Below, one piece after another: positions 25,401-32,030 of a DNA stretch of 40,397 nt. The stretch's first letter is position 1, and the number at the start of each line of letters is the position of its first letter. The translations under genes were made by a program, and so were the position numbers. The stretch is from Cellulosimicrobium cellulans (lineage in GTDB: Bacteria > Actinomycetota > Actinomycetes > Actinomycetales > Cellulomonadaceae), in contig NZ_LWGL01000013.1 of NCBI RefSeq assembly GCF_001722485.1, positions 1-40,397 on the forward strand, in the 5' to 3' direction. Under the pieces are notes generated by a model that saw only the letters and a program-made list of their open reading frames with translations, did not search any database and was not told the origin of the DNA.

Positions 25401-26070
25401 TCTTCAGCTGGTCGGCGTTCGGGTCGAACCCGCCCGAGACGTAACCGCTGACGGTCATGAACCACGGCGGGGAGTTGCTGAACGTCTCCCAGTGCGTGAC
25501 CTCGTCCTTGATGCGGTCGACCCACCAGCGCTGCGTGGCGTCCGCGCCGGAGTCCCAGTGGTCCGGGTTCTCGGGGTCCCACCAGTCGACGTCCTCGCGC
25601 GTCGTGCCCTCGGGAGCCTTCCACCAGCCGTCGACGGCGCCGCCCGCGCGCAGGTACGGCGGGACGTCCGGCGCGTTGCCGCCGCCCACGTTGTAGCGCG
25701 CGATGTTGAGGTTGAGGCCCTCGTCGCCGAAGACCATGTCGGCGAGCTTCTCGCGGATCTCGTCCGGGTAGTCGCCGGTGGCGTTGGCGAACCACACGAG
25801 GCTCGTGCCCCAGCCCTCGAACGGGGCGCCGGCGTAGGACGGGTCGGGCGTCACCGTGACGCCGGGGACGTCGGCGGCAGCAGCCGCTCCAGCAGTGCCG
25901 ACGGTGCCGACGGTGCTGAGCGGGGCGGTGGGTGCTGCCTGGGCGGGGACGGCCGCGAGGGCGCACCCCGCGACGAGGGCCCCCGCGCCGAGTCCCGCGC
26001 CGAGCCGTGCGCCCAGCGGCCTGCGGGGTGGGCCACCCCGTGTCGTGCGGTCGATCCTGGTCCGGCTCAT
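22486..26070 (-). CDS. secreted multi-domain GH30 glycosidase, probable endo-beta-1,6-galactanase
   Basis: 1194 residues. Sec signal peptide with a long basic n-region (hydrophobic 24-45, cleavage near AQA|AP at 45/46). GH30 catalytic domain about 70-565: FEGWGTSLVWFANATG, acid/base Glu257 (TIDPFNEPN), NVHTYG, nucleophile Glu365 (LWMSEVGG), and the attached beta-sandwich. Then a ricin-B-like lectin domain (570-720, ending ANQRWRVV), two Big_4 Ig-like domains (735-800, 808-875), an F5/8C-like domain (878-1020), a cadherin-like sandwich (1028-1102) and a C-terminal module with two Cys (1118, 1194). The FxGWGTSLxW start resembles the endo-beta-1,6-galactanase branch of GH30. ATG 26070 has GGAGGTGG upstream. 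No LPXTG anchor, so free or carbohydrate-bound. Co-directional with GH42 and sugar ABC genes. Confidence 0.88.
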   Translation of the reverse strand: MSRTRIDRTTRGGPPRRPLGARLGAGLGAGALVAGCALAAVPAQAAPTAPLSTVGTVGTAGAAAAADVPGVTVTPDPSYAGAPFEGWGTSLVWFANATGDYPDEIREKLADMVFGDEGLNLNIARYNVGGGNAPDVPPYLRAGGAVDGWWKAPEGTTREDVDWWDPENPDHWDSGADATQRWWVDRIKDEVTHWETFSNSPPWFMTVSGYVSGGFDPNADQLKTESIDDFAAYMVGVTERLEDAHGIEVDTIDPFNEPNTNYWGTQLGADGNPTGGRQEGAHMGPELQQQVIPALASALEDAETDAVISAMDETNPGTFARNWNSYPQSVRDQVAQLNVHTYGTGQRTTVRDIAKGEDKPLWMSEVGGNWSSTGQDFETMESGLGSAQHIVDDLRELEPDAWVFWQPVEDYTNMAPGGESADGMNWGEIQIPFDCTAEDTLETCPIYTNTKYWATQNFTHYIEPGDRLVRSDDANSTAAISQDDESAAVVHVNATKAERAVTLDLSKFGAVGSDATVTPVTTSASGYLVEGEPVAVTPATGDAGPSATLTVPAESVTTFVVDGVSGVADDAALVQDGHVYRIDGAQADRSLAPAATGDGVVIRTDAPVAEQAWRLTALGASEGSGTNRTRYAVTNAATGEQLAVAEDTSPVLTAAPADVADTPLAAQWILSTTGDGTYTLVNAFSKTLLEVGGQATADGSAVGTYLANSGANQRWRVVDETVLGTEPVEAFTTPGTAPTLPGSVVPVYRDGARGELPVTWDVPSDDAWATAGTVEVSGTVALPTGGSAEATATVVVDTLERTLPARAKAYAGGTPELPATVTAVAAGGAEVQRPVEWDAAPEGAFDAVGVVELTGTADAGSGETLPATVRVQVTEAASANGALAPGTTASATFTEPGYSVAGVVNGNLTDKAWSNWLSGTKRTSDTLTVTLPEERDVTGVVTRFWKDGSSATWARTVQLQALVGGTWTDVGQPVAVDAAPSGPSPAVEIPADVRTSAVRVVLTARDNTHMVVSEIEVLAKVPGSGTDAAAAGITVDGEPLAGFDPEVTAYEVAAGDVPTVEASPRDPYATVAVRPADAVPGTTTVRVTAEDGTERTYTLAWTDRAALAPVTATAETRCLAGKVYVAVRVTNDGEAPVDLEVTTPYGSRSFADVAPGRNAYHAFAARSASVAAGTVSVSVDGGAAREVGFPARSC

Positions 26071-26170
26071 CGCTGAGCCACCTCCTTCGCGTCGCTGCGA
26101 ACCGGTGGCGTGCGTGCCACCGGGTGCGGGTGGTTCCCGCGGGGATCTGGGGGCGGGCCGCGCCCGTACG

Positions 26171-26205
26171 GGGAGAGCCCCGGCCTCCACGGCCAGGGCT
26201 CTCCC
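26171..26205 (-). terminator. intercistronic hairpin between GH42 and GH30
   Basis: GGGAGAGCCC-C-GGCC (26171-26185), 5-nt loop, GGCC-A-GGGCTCTCCC (26191-26205): 14 pairs with one mismatch, 10 nt past the GH42 stop. It may stabilise the upstream message or attenuate read-through. Confidence 0.7.
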
Positions 26206-26215
26206 GCTGCGGCGG

Positions 26216-28426
26216 CTACCGCGTGACGGTGCCGGCCGTCGCGGCCGGGCGGCGGACGACCGCCACGCCGCGCGCGTCGAGCAGGAGCGCTCCGACGGCG
26301 GTGTCGTGCGCGCCGTCCGTGCCGTCCGTGCTGTCTGCGGCACCCGACGGCGTGAGGCGGCGTCCGACGAGGACGTCGCCCGCGACGTCCGGCACCTCGA
26401 CCGGCTGCGCCGTCCGGTTGACGAGGAACCAGAAGTCCTCGGTGCCGTTCGTCCGGACGGCGAGCTCGACGAGGCCGCGCGCCGCGGCGGGCAGCTCGCT
26501 GCGCACGCCCGCGTCGTCGAGCAGCCGTGCGAGGACGGGCACGAGGCCTTCGCGGCCGAGGCGCGTCGAGACGTACGCCGCCGACCCGGTCCCGGCGCCC
26601 GTCGTCACGGGGCGGCGCGTGATCGCCGCGCGGCCCGCGTGCTCGCCGGTCTTGTACCAGCCGACGACCTCGACGGCCGGGTCGACGACGTCGAGCGGCT
26701 CGGTCCACAGGGTGGCCTCGAGCTGCTCCCCGTCCACCTCGACGGTGGCGGACTCGTGGTCGAGCAGGGGCGCGAACTCCTCGACCCGGATACCGAGCAG
26801 GTCGCGCAGCGCCCCGGGATAACCGCCGAGCCACGCGTGGTCGTCCTGGTCGACGACGCCCGAGAAGTACGTCGTCACGAGGTGGCCGCCGCCCTCGACG
26901 AAGGCCGTGAGGCGGTCGCGCAGCGCCGCAGGGACGACGTGCAGCACGGGTGCCACGACGACGTCGTACCCGGTGAGGTCGGCCGCGACCGGCACGACGT
27001 CCGCGCGCACGCCGAGGGCGAGGAACGCCGAGTACCAGTCGAGCGCCTCCTGGCGGTAGCGCAGGCGGTCGGTCGGGTGCGAGTCGAGCTCGCTCGTCCA
27101 CCACGAGTCCCAGTCGAACGCGATCGCGGCACGCGCGGGCGCCTGGTCGCTGCCGGCGACGGGCGCGAGATCGCGCAGCGTCGCGCCGAGCGCGACGACG
27201 TCGCGGAACAGGCGCGAGTGCTCCCCGGCGTGGGGGACCATGCCCGAGTGGTACTTCTCGGCGCCCGCCGCGGACTGGCGCCACTGGAAGTAGCAGACCG
27301 CGTCGGCGCCGTGGGCGACGTGCGTGAGGGAGTCGCGCGCGAGCTCGCCCGGCTTCTTCGCGACGTTCACCGGCTGCCAGTTCACCGCGCTCGTGGAGTG
27401 CTCCATGAGGAACCACGGGCGGTGCCGGGCGATGCCGCCGGTGAGGTTGGCGGAGAACGACAGCTCGTCGAGCGCCTGCGGCCCGGGGAGCACGTAGTGG
27501 TCGTTGGAGACGAAGTCGAGCTCGTCGGCCCACGCGGCGTAGTCCATGCCCTTCGTCTCGCCCATGACCATGAAGTTGGTCGTCACGGGGACGTCGGGCG
27601 TGGCGCGGCGCAGGATGGCGGCCTCGGCGCGCAGGTACTGCTGGAGCGCGTCGGACGAGAACCGCTTGAAGTCGAGCTGCTGCGTCGGGTTCGGGTGCGA
27701 CGCGGCGAGGCGCGGCGGCAGGATCTGGTCCCAGTCGCTGTAGCGCTGCGACCAGAACGCGGTGCCCCACGCGGCGTTGAGCGCGTCGAGCGTCGCGTAC
27801 CGCTCGCGCAGCCAGGTGCGGAATGCGGCGGCCGCGTCGTCGCTGAAGTCGTAGACGTTGTGGCACCCCAGCTCGTTCGACACGTGCCAGGCGACGAGCG
27901 CCGGGTGGTCGCCGTATCGCTCGGCCATGCGCTCGACGAGGCGCAGCGCGTGCTCGCGGAAGACCGGCGACGTCGGGCGCCACTGCTGGCGCGCGCCCGG
28001 CCACAGGGTCTCCCCGGTGCGCGTGCGGGGGAGGATCTCGGGGTGCTTCGTCGTGAGCCACGGCGGCGGGGACGCGGTCGCGGTGGCGAGGTCGACGGTG
28101 ATGCCGTTCTCGTGCAGCAGGTCCATGACCTCGTCGAGCCACGCGAAGTCCCACGTGTCCTCGGTCGGCTGGATCCGCGCCCAGGAGAAGATCGCCAGCG
28201 AGACGACCGTGACGCCGGCCTCGCGCATGAGGCGCACGTCCTCGTCCCACACCTCCCGGGGCCACTGGTCCGGGTTGTAGTCCGCGCCGTAGGACAGGCC
28301 CGACGGCGCGTGCTCGTCCGGGCGGGCCGGGTCGCCGGGGCGCGCGTGCGGGCCGGGGCGCCGCAGCCAGCGGTGAGGGACGGGGCCGTCGGCGGGGGCC
28401 GTCGGGCGGTCGGTGGGGGTCGACAC
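26216..28426 (-). CDS. GH42 beta-galactosidase, cytoplasmic
   Basis: 736 residues. Typical GH42: GLSYGADYNPDQWPREVW, TVVSLAIFSWARIQPTED, acid/base Glu185 (WHVSNELGCH), nucleophile Glu342 (WFLMEHSTSAVNWQP), then the trimerisation domain (VRADVVPVAADLTGYDVVVA, GGHLVTTYFSGVVDQDD) and a C-terminal beta domain. No signal peptide, so it acts on imported oligosaccharides, here most likely beta-1,6- or beta-1,3-galactobiose and galactotriose. GTG 28426 follows GAGGAG by 9 nt. The N-terminal ~40 residues are Pro-rich and precede the family start, so a slightly later start is possible. A short repeat (DSTDGTDGAHDT) sits near the C-terminus. Confidence 0.93.
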   Translation of the reverse strand: MSTPTDRPTAPADGPVPHRWLRRPGPHARPGDPARPDEHAPSGLSYGADYNPDQWPREVWDEDVRLMREAGVTVVSLAIFSWARIQPTEDTWDFAWLDEVMDLLHENGITVDLATATASPPPWLTTKHPEILPRTRTGETLWPGARQQWRPTSPVFREHALRLVERMAERYGDHPALVAWHVSNELGCHNVYDFSDDAAAAFRTWLRERYATLDALNAAWGTAFWSQRYSDWDQILPPRLAASHPNPTQQLDFKRFSSDALQQYLRAEAAILRRATPDVPVTTNFMVMGETKGMDYAAWADELDFVSNDHYVLPGPQALDELSFSANLTGGIARHRPWFLMEHSTSAVNWQPVNVAKKPGELARDSLTHVAHGADAVCYFQWRQSAAGAEKYHSGMVPHAGEHSRLFRDVVALGATLRDLAPVAGSDQAPARAAIAFDWDSWWTSELDSHPTDRLRYRQEALDWYSAFLALGVRADVVPVAADLTGYDVVVAPVLHVVPAALRDRLTAFVEGGGHLVTTYFSGVVDQDDHAWLGGYPGALRDLLGIRVEEFAPLLDHESATVEVDGEQLEATLWTEPLDVVDPAVEVVGWYKTGEHAGRAAITRRPVTTGAGTGSAAYVSTRLGREGLVPVLARLLDDAGVRSELPAAARGLVELAVRTNGTEDFWFLVNRTAQPVEVPDVAGDVLVGRRLTPSGAADSTDGTDGAHDTAVGALLLDARGVAVVRRPAATAGTVTR

Positions 28427-28486
28427 GATGAGGTGCTCCTCGGGGTGGTGCTCGGACGACGGCGTCGTCGCGCCGTCGGGCGGTCA

Positions 28487-28518
28487 CCGGTGGCCGGGCC
28501 CGGGGGTCCGGCCACCGG
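28487..28518 (-). terminator. intercistronic hairpin between binding protein and GH42 genes
   Basis: CCGGTGGCCGG (28487-28497), 10-nt loop, CCGGCCACCGG (28508-28518): perfect 11-bp stem ending 6 nt past the stop codon of the binding-protein gene. Confidence 0.7.
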
Positions 28519-28524
28519 CGGGCG

Positions 28525-29862
28525 TCACTCGTTGACGGTGAAGCCCTGCTCCTTGCCGTACGCGGCGGAGGCGTCCTGCCAGTCCTGCAGGCCCTGGGTC
28601 AGCGGCGTGCCGGAGACGTACGCCTGGCCGACCGTGTCGTTGAAGATCGAGTTCGCGTACACCTGGAACGGCAGGTACGACCAGCCCTCGACGACGTTCG
28701 TGGCCGACTCGGCGAGGACCTCGTTGATCCTCTGGCCGCCGAAGTACTCCGACTCGTAGGACTGGAACTCCTCCGACTCGAGCTCGGCCGTCGTCGCCGG
28801 GAAGGCGCCGCCGTCGACGCGCGTCTGGACGCCGTCACCCGCGTTGGCGTACTCGAGGAACCCGTAGGCGAGGGCCTGGTTCTCGCTCGCGGCCGGCACC
28901 GACAGCGCGGAGCCGCCGTTCTCGGCGCTCGCCGAGGCGCCCTCCTCCCACTGCGGGAGCGGCGCGACGCGCCACTTGCCGGCACCGTCCGGCACGCCGG
29001 ACTCGAGGTTGGCCGGCATCCACGCGCCGATCGCGAGCGTCGCGATCGTCCCGTTGCCCAGGCCCTGGTACCACTCGTCGCTCCACGAGCTGACGGGGGC
29101 GAGGAGCTCCTCGTCGATGAGCGTCTGCCACGTCTCGGCGAACTTCGTGCTGCCCTCGTCCGCGAGGTCGATCGTCACGTCGGTGCCGTCGACCTGGAAC
29201 GGCTGGCCGCCGGCCTGCCAGATCAGCGACGTCGCGAAGCCCGCGTCGCCCGTGTCGTTGGTGATGTAGACGTTCGGGTCCGCGGCGTGCAGCGCGCGGG
29301 CCGCCTCGACGAAGCCGTCCCACGTCGTCGGCACCTCGATGCCGTGCTGCGTGAAGAGCTCCTCGTTGTAGAACAGGGCCATCGGGCCGGAGTCCATCGG
29401 CAGGCCGTAGATGCCTTCGCCCTGCTGGACCGCGTTCCACGGGCCGGGCGTGAACGTCCCGTCGAGCTCGTCGGCGCCGAACGACGACAGGTCGGCGACG
29501 GCCTCGGAGAGCGCGAACTGGGGCAGCGCGTAGTACTCGACCTGCGCGACGTCGGGGACGCCCTTGCCGGCCGCGATCGCGTTCTGCAGCGCGGTGTACT
29601 GGTCGTTGCCGGTGCCCGCGTTGACGAGCTCGACGTCGACGTTCGGGTACTCGGCCTCGAAGTCGGTGACGACCTGCTCGAGCGTGGGCTCCCAGGCCCA
29701 GACGGTCAGCGAGCCGCCCTCCTCGAGCGCGGCCGCGACGTCGTCGGCGGAGCCACCGCCGCCGGAGCCGGAGTCGCCGCCGCCGGAGCAGGCGGCCAGG
29801 CCGAGGGCCACGACGCCGGTCGCGGCGACGGCCCGCAGGGTGCGGGTGGTGCGGATGGACAT
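28525..29862 (-). CDS. sugar ABC transporter substrate-binding lipoprotein
   Basis: 445 residues. Lipoprotein signal with lipobox GLAAC (Cys25) followed by a Gly/Ser linker. Cluster B / family 1 binding protein: GGSLTVWAWEPTLEQVVTDF, NVDVELVNAGTGNDQYTALQ, VPDVAQVEYYALPQFA, GIYGLPMDSGPMALFYNEEL, with several Trp residues in the C-lobe fitting an oligosaccharide pocket. It should deliver galacto-oligosaccharides to the two permeases encoded upstream. ATG 29862 follows GAGAGG at 8 nt; GTG 29877 is five codons earlier and less likely. It sits third in the operon, after both permeases, with a strong hairpin before it that could give it separate mRNA stability. Confidence 0.92.
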   Translation of the reverse strand: MSIRTTRTLRAVAATGVVALGLAACSGGGDSGSGGGGSADDVAAALEEGGSLTVWAWEPTLEQVVTDFEAEYPNVDVELVNAGTGNDQYTALQNAIAAGKGVPDVAQVEYYALPQFALSEAVADLSSFGADELDGTFTPGPWNAVQQGEGIYGLPMDSGPMALFYNEELFTQHGIEVPTTWDGFVEAARALHAADPNVYITNDTGDAGFATSLIWQAGGQPFQVDGTDVTIDLADEGSTKFAETWQTLIDEELLAPVSSWSDEWYQGLGNGTIATLAIGAWMPANLESGVPDGAGKWRVAPLPQWEEGASASAENGGSALSVPAASENQALAYGFLEYANAGDGVQTRVDGGAFPATTAELESEEFQSYESEYFGGQRINEVLAESATNVVEGWSYLPFQVYANSIFNDTVGQAYVSGTPLTQGLQDWQDASAAYGKEQGFTVNE

Positions 29863-29947
29863 GAGGGTTCCTCTCACTTCGTCGTCAGACGGATCTGGGG
29901 GTGTGCAGGGCGAGGAGGGCGGCGTCGTCGCACGACGCGGCCGAGGA

Positions 29948-29980
29948 GGCCGCGCAGGCCCGGACCGGGCCCGCGCGGCC
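29948..29980 (-). terminator. intercistronic hairpin between permease and binding-protein genes
   Basis: GGCCGCGC-A-GGCCCGG (29948-29963), A, CCGGGCC-C-GCGCGGCC (29965-29980): 15 pairs with one A-C mismatch and a very tight loop, ending 6 nt past the permease stop (29987). Together with the 124-bp gap, it suggests mRNA processing or attenuation here. Confidence 0.65.
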
Positions 29981-29986
29981 GCGAGG

Positions 29987-30925
29987 TCACTCCTTGACGG
30001 AGCCCGCCGCGAGGCCGGACTGCCAGTACCGCTGCAGGAGCAGGAAGGCGACGACGAGCGGCAGGATGGTCAGCAGCGACCCGGTGATCACGAGGTCGAA
30101 GATCGCCTCGCCGCCCGCGGTGGCGGCCTGCGCGTTCCACGCGTTGAGGCCGAGCGTCAGCGGGTACCAGGTCGGGTCCTTGAGCATGATCAGCGGCAGG
30201 AAGTAGTTGTTCCACGTCGCGACCATCGTGAAGAGCAGCACGGTGACGATGCCGGGCGCGAGCAGCGGCAGCGAGACCTGGAAGAACGTGCGGAACTCGC
30301 TCGACCCGTCCATGCGCGCCGCCTCGAGCAGCTCGGTCGGGATCGCCTCGGCGGCGAAGACCCACATGAGGTACAGCCCGAACGGCGAGATGAGCGACGG
30401 GATGATCACGGCCCACGGCGTGTTCGTCAGGCCCATCTGGCTGAACATGAGGAACGTCGGGACGGCGAGCGCCGTGCCGGGCACCGCGACCGCGCCGATG
30501 ACGACGGCGAACACGCCGCGCTTGCCCGGGAAGTCGAACTTCGCGAGCGCGTAACCGCCGAGGATGGCGAGGAACGTCGCGCCGCCCGCGCCGAGGACCA
30601 CGTACAGGACCGTGTTGAGGAACCAGCGGCCGAAGATGCCGTCGTCGTACGTCAGCGTCCGCGCGACGTTGTCGAACAGCGCGAAGTCGCCGCTGAACCA
30701 CAGGCCGAAGGACGAGAAGAGGCTCGACTGCGTCTTCGTCGCGTTGACGAAGAGCCAGAACAGCGGGACGAGCGAGTACAGGAGCACGATCCCGCTGAGG
30801 ACCGTGAGGAGCGTGCTGCGGCGGGGCCGGGCGACGCTGTGCGGCTTGGCCGAGCGCAGGCGGGCGGGCTTGCGTCCGGTGGGCCGGGCGGCGGGCACGG
30901 ACGTGGTGGGAGTCGTCGCGGTCAC
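29987..30925 (-). CDS. sugar ABC transporter permease, MalG type
   Basis: 312 residues. Six predicted membrane helices, starting LLTVLSGIVLLYSLVPLFWL; the cytoplasmic EAA loop LLEAARMDGSSEFRTFFQVS, then LPLLAPG, is the ATPase contact. It has the TVATWN-like segment MVATWNNYFLPLIML typical of MalG-family permeases. GTG 30925 begins 2 nt after the stop of the other permease and uses AGGAGG located inside that gene's end, so the two are coupled. Residues 1-35 are a basic, Pro-rich cytoplasmic tail. It pairs with the MalF-type permease in an inner-membrane channel for galacto-oligosaccharides. Confidence 0.92.
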   Translation of the reverse strand: MTATTPTTSVPAARPTGRKPARLRSAKPHSVARPRRSTLLTVLSGIVLLYSLVPLFWLFVNATKTQSSLFSSFGLWFSGDFALFDNVARTLTYDDGIFGRWFLNTVLYVVLGAGGATFLAILGGYALAKFDFPGKRGVFAVVIGAVAVPGTALAVPTFLMFSQMGLTNTPWAVIIPSLISPFGLYLMWVFAAEAIPTELLEAARMDGSSEFRTFFQVSLPLLAPGIVTVLLFTMVATWNNYFLPLIMLKDPTWYPLTLGLNAWNAQAATAGGEAIFDLVITGSLLTILPLVVAFLLLQRYWQSGLAAGSVKE

Positions 30926-30927
30926 GG

Positions 30928-31869
30928 TCAGGCCTCCTTGCGCATGCCGCGCAGCTGGACGACGTAGGCCACGATCATCGTGAGGACGCCCATGATGATG
31001 GCGACGGTCGCCGAGTAGTTGTACTGCTGGCCGGAGAACGACAGCGAGTACGCGTACAGGTTCGGGGTGAAGTACGTCGTGATGGCGTTCGGCGCGAGGC
31101 TCTGCAGGATGCTCGGCTCGTTGAAGAGCTGGAACGAGCCGATGATCGAGAAGATCGTCGCGATGACGAGCGAGCCGCGGATCGCGGGGATCTTGATGGC
31201 CCGCACGACCTGCCACTGGCTCGCGCCGTCGAGCTCGGCCGCCTCGTACAGCGACGTCGGGATGACCCGCAGCGCCGAGTAGAAGATGAGCATGTTGTAG
31301 CCGACGAACTCCCAGGTCACGATGTTGCCGATCGCGAGGAGCACCCAGTCCGGCGAGAGCGGGTTGGGGATGGACGTGCCGAGCGCGTCGTTGATGTTCC
31401 CCACGAGCCCGAAGCGCGTGCCGTACATGAAGCCCCACATGAGCGTCGCGACGACGGCGGGGACGGCGTACGGCAGGAAGATCGAGATGCGGAAGAAGTT
31501 CTTGCCGTACAGGCGGCCGCTGTCGATCGCGAGGGCGACGAGCAGCGCGATGCCGAGCATGATCGGCACCTGGACGAGCAGGAAGAGGCCGACGCGCGAG
31601 ACACCCGACCAGAACTGCGGGTCGGAGAACGCCCGCACGTAGTTCTCGACGCCCACGAACTGCGTGCCGCCCACCATCTGCGTGCGGAACAGGCTCAGGT
31701 AGATCGAGTACGCGATGGGCGCGAGGAAGACGAGCGCGAAGACGGCCATGAAGGGGCCGATGAAGCCCCAGCCGATCCAGGATCGCCGTCGCACCCGGCG
31801 TTCGCCGGAGGCGGGGCCGTCGACCGGTGGCACGTTCGGCGCGGCCACGGGTGGGGACGTCGTCGTCAT
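30928..31869 (-). CDS. sugar ABC transporter permease, MalF type
   Basis: 313 residues. Six membrane helices (GWGFIGPFMAVFALVFLAPI first), the conserved early motif SLFRTQMVGGTQFVGVENYV and the EAA loop LYEAAELDGASQWQVVRAIK, then IPAIRG. It is the first gene of the galactan operon. ATG 31869 follows GAGGAAG by 5 nt; in-frame codons upstream would translate the operator region and are rejected. The operon carries no ATPase gene, so it presumably depends on a shared MsiK-type ATPase encoded elsewhere, as in many actinobacterial oligosaccharide importers. Confidence 0.92.
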   Translation of the reverse strand: MTTTSPPVAAPNVPPVDGPASGERRVRRRSWIGWGFIGPFMAVFALVFLAPIAYSIYLSLFRTQMVGGTQFVGVENYVRAFSDPQFWSGVSRVGLFLLVQVPIMLGIALLVALAIDSGRLYGKNFFRISIFLPYAVPAVVATLMWGFMYGTRFGLVGNINDALGTSIPNPLSPDWVLLAIGNIVTWEFVGYNMLIFYSALRVIPTSLYEAAELDGASQWQVVRAIKIPAIRGSLVIATIFSIIGSFQLFNEPSILQSLAPNAITTYFTPNLYAYSLSFSGQQYNYSATVAIIMGVLTMIVAYVVQLRGMRKEA

Positions 31870-31916
31870 GCTGCTTCCTCGTCCTCGGGGGCGGGCGACG
31901 TCGGTCGTCGCCACGT

Positions 31917-31930
31917 TGTTTGCGCAAACA
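31917..31930. promoter_or_regulatory. LacI operator 1 of the galactan locus
   Basis: TGTTTGCGCAAACA, a perfect 14-bp palindrome with central CG, 47 nt upstream of the permease start. It would lie just downstream of a weak minus-strand promoter (TTGCGC, 17 nt, CATGCT). Confidence 0.82.
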
Positions 31931-31949
31931 TCAGCATGCACGACGTTCG

Positions 31950-31965
31950 ATGTTTGCGCAAACAT
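31950..31965. promoter_or_regulatory. LacI operator 2 of the galactan locus
   Basis: ATGTTTGCGCAAACAT, perfect 16-bp palindrome containing the same 14 bp as operator 1, 34 bp away centre to centre. On the plus strand it lies in the spacer of a possible promoter for the LacI gene (TTCGAT 31946-31951, 18 nt, TATGGT 31970-31975), so the regulator is likely autoregulated. Confidence 0.82.
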
Positions 31966-32030
31966 GCCCTATGGTGACCCGTGACGGGGCCGCAGGGAGC
32001 CCCGCCGGACGGACCACGAGGACGAGGACC

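Noticed and set aside
22132-28759. Long plus-strand open frames opposite the GH30 and GH42 genes
   Set aside because: Antisense shadows of strong minus-strand genes with clear domains; composition is low-complexity Arg/Val/Gly.
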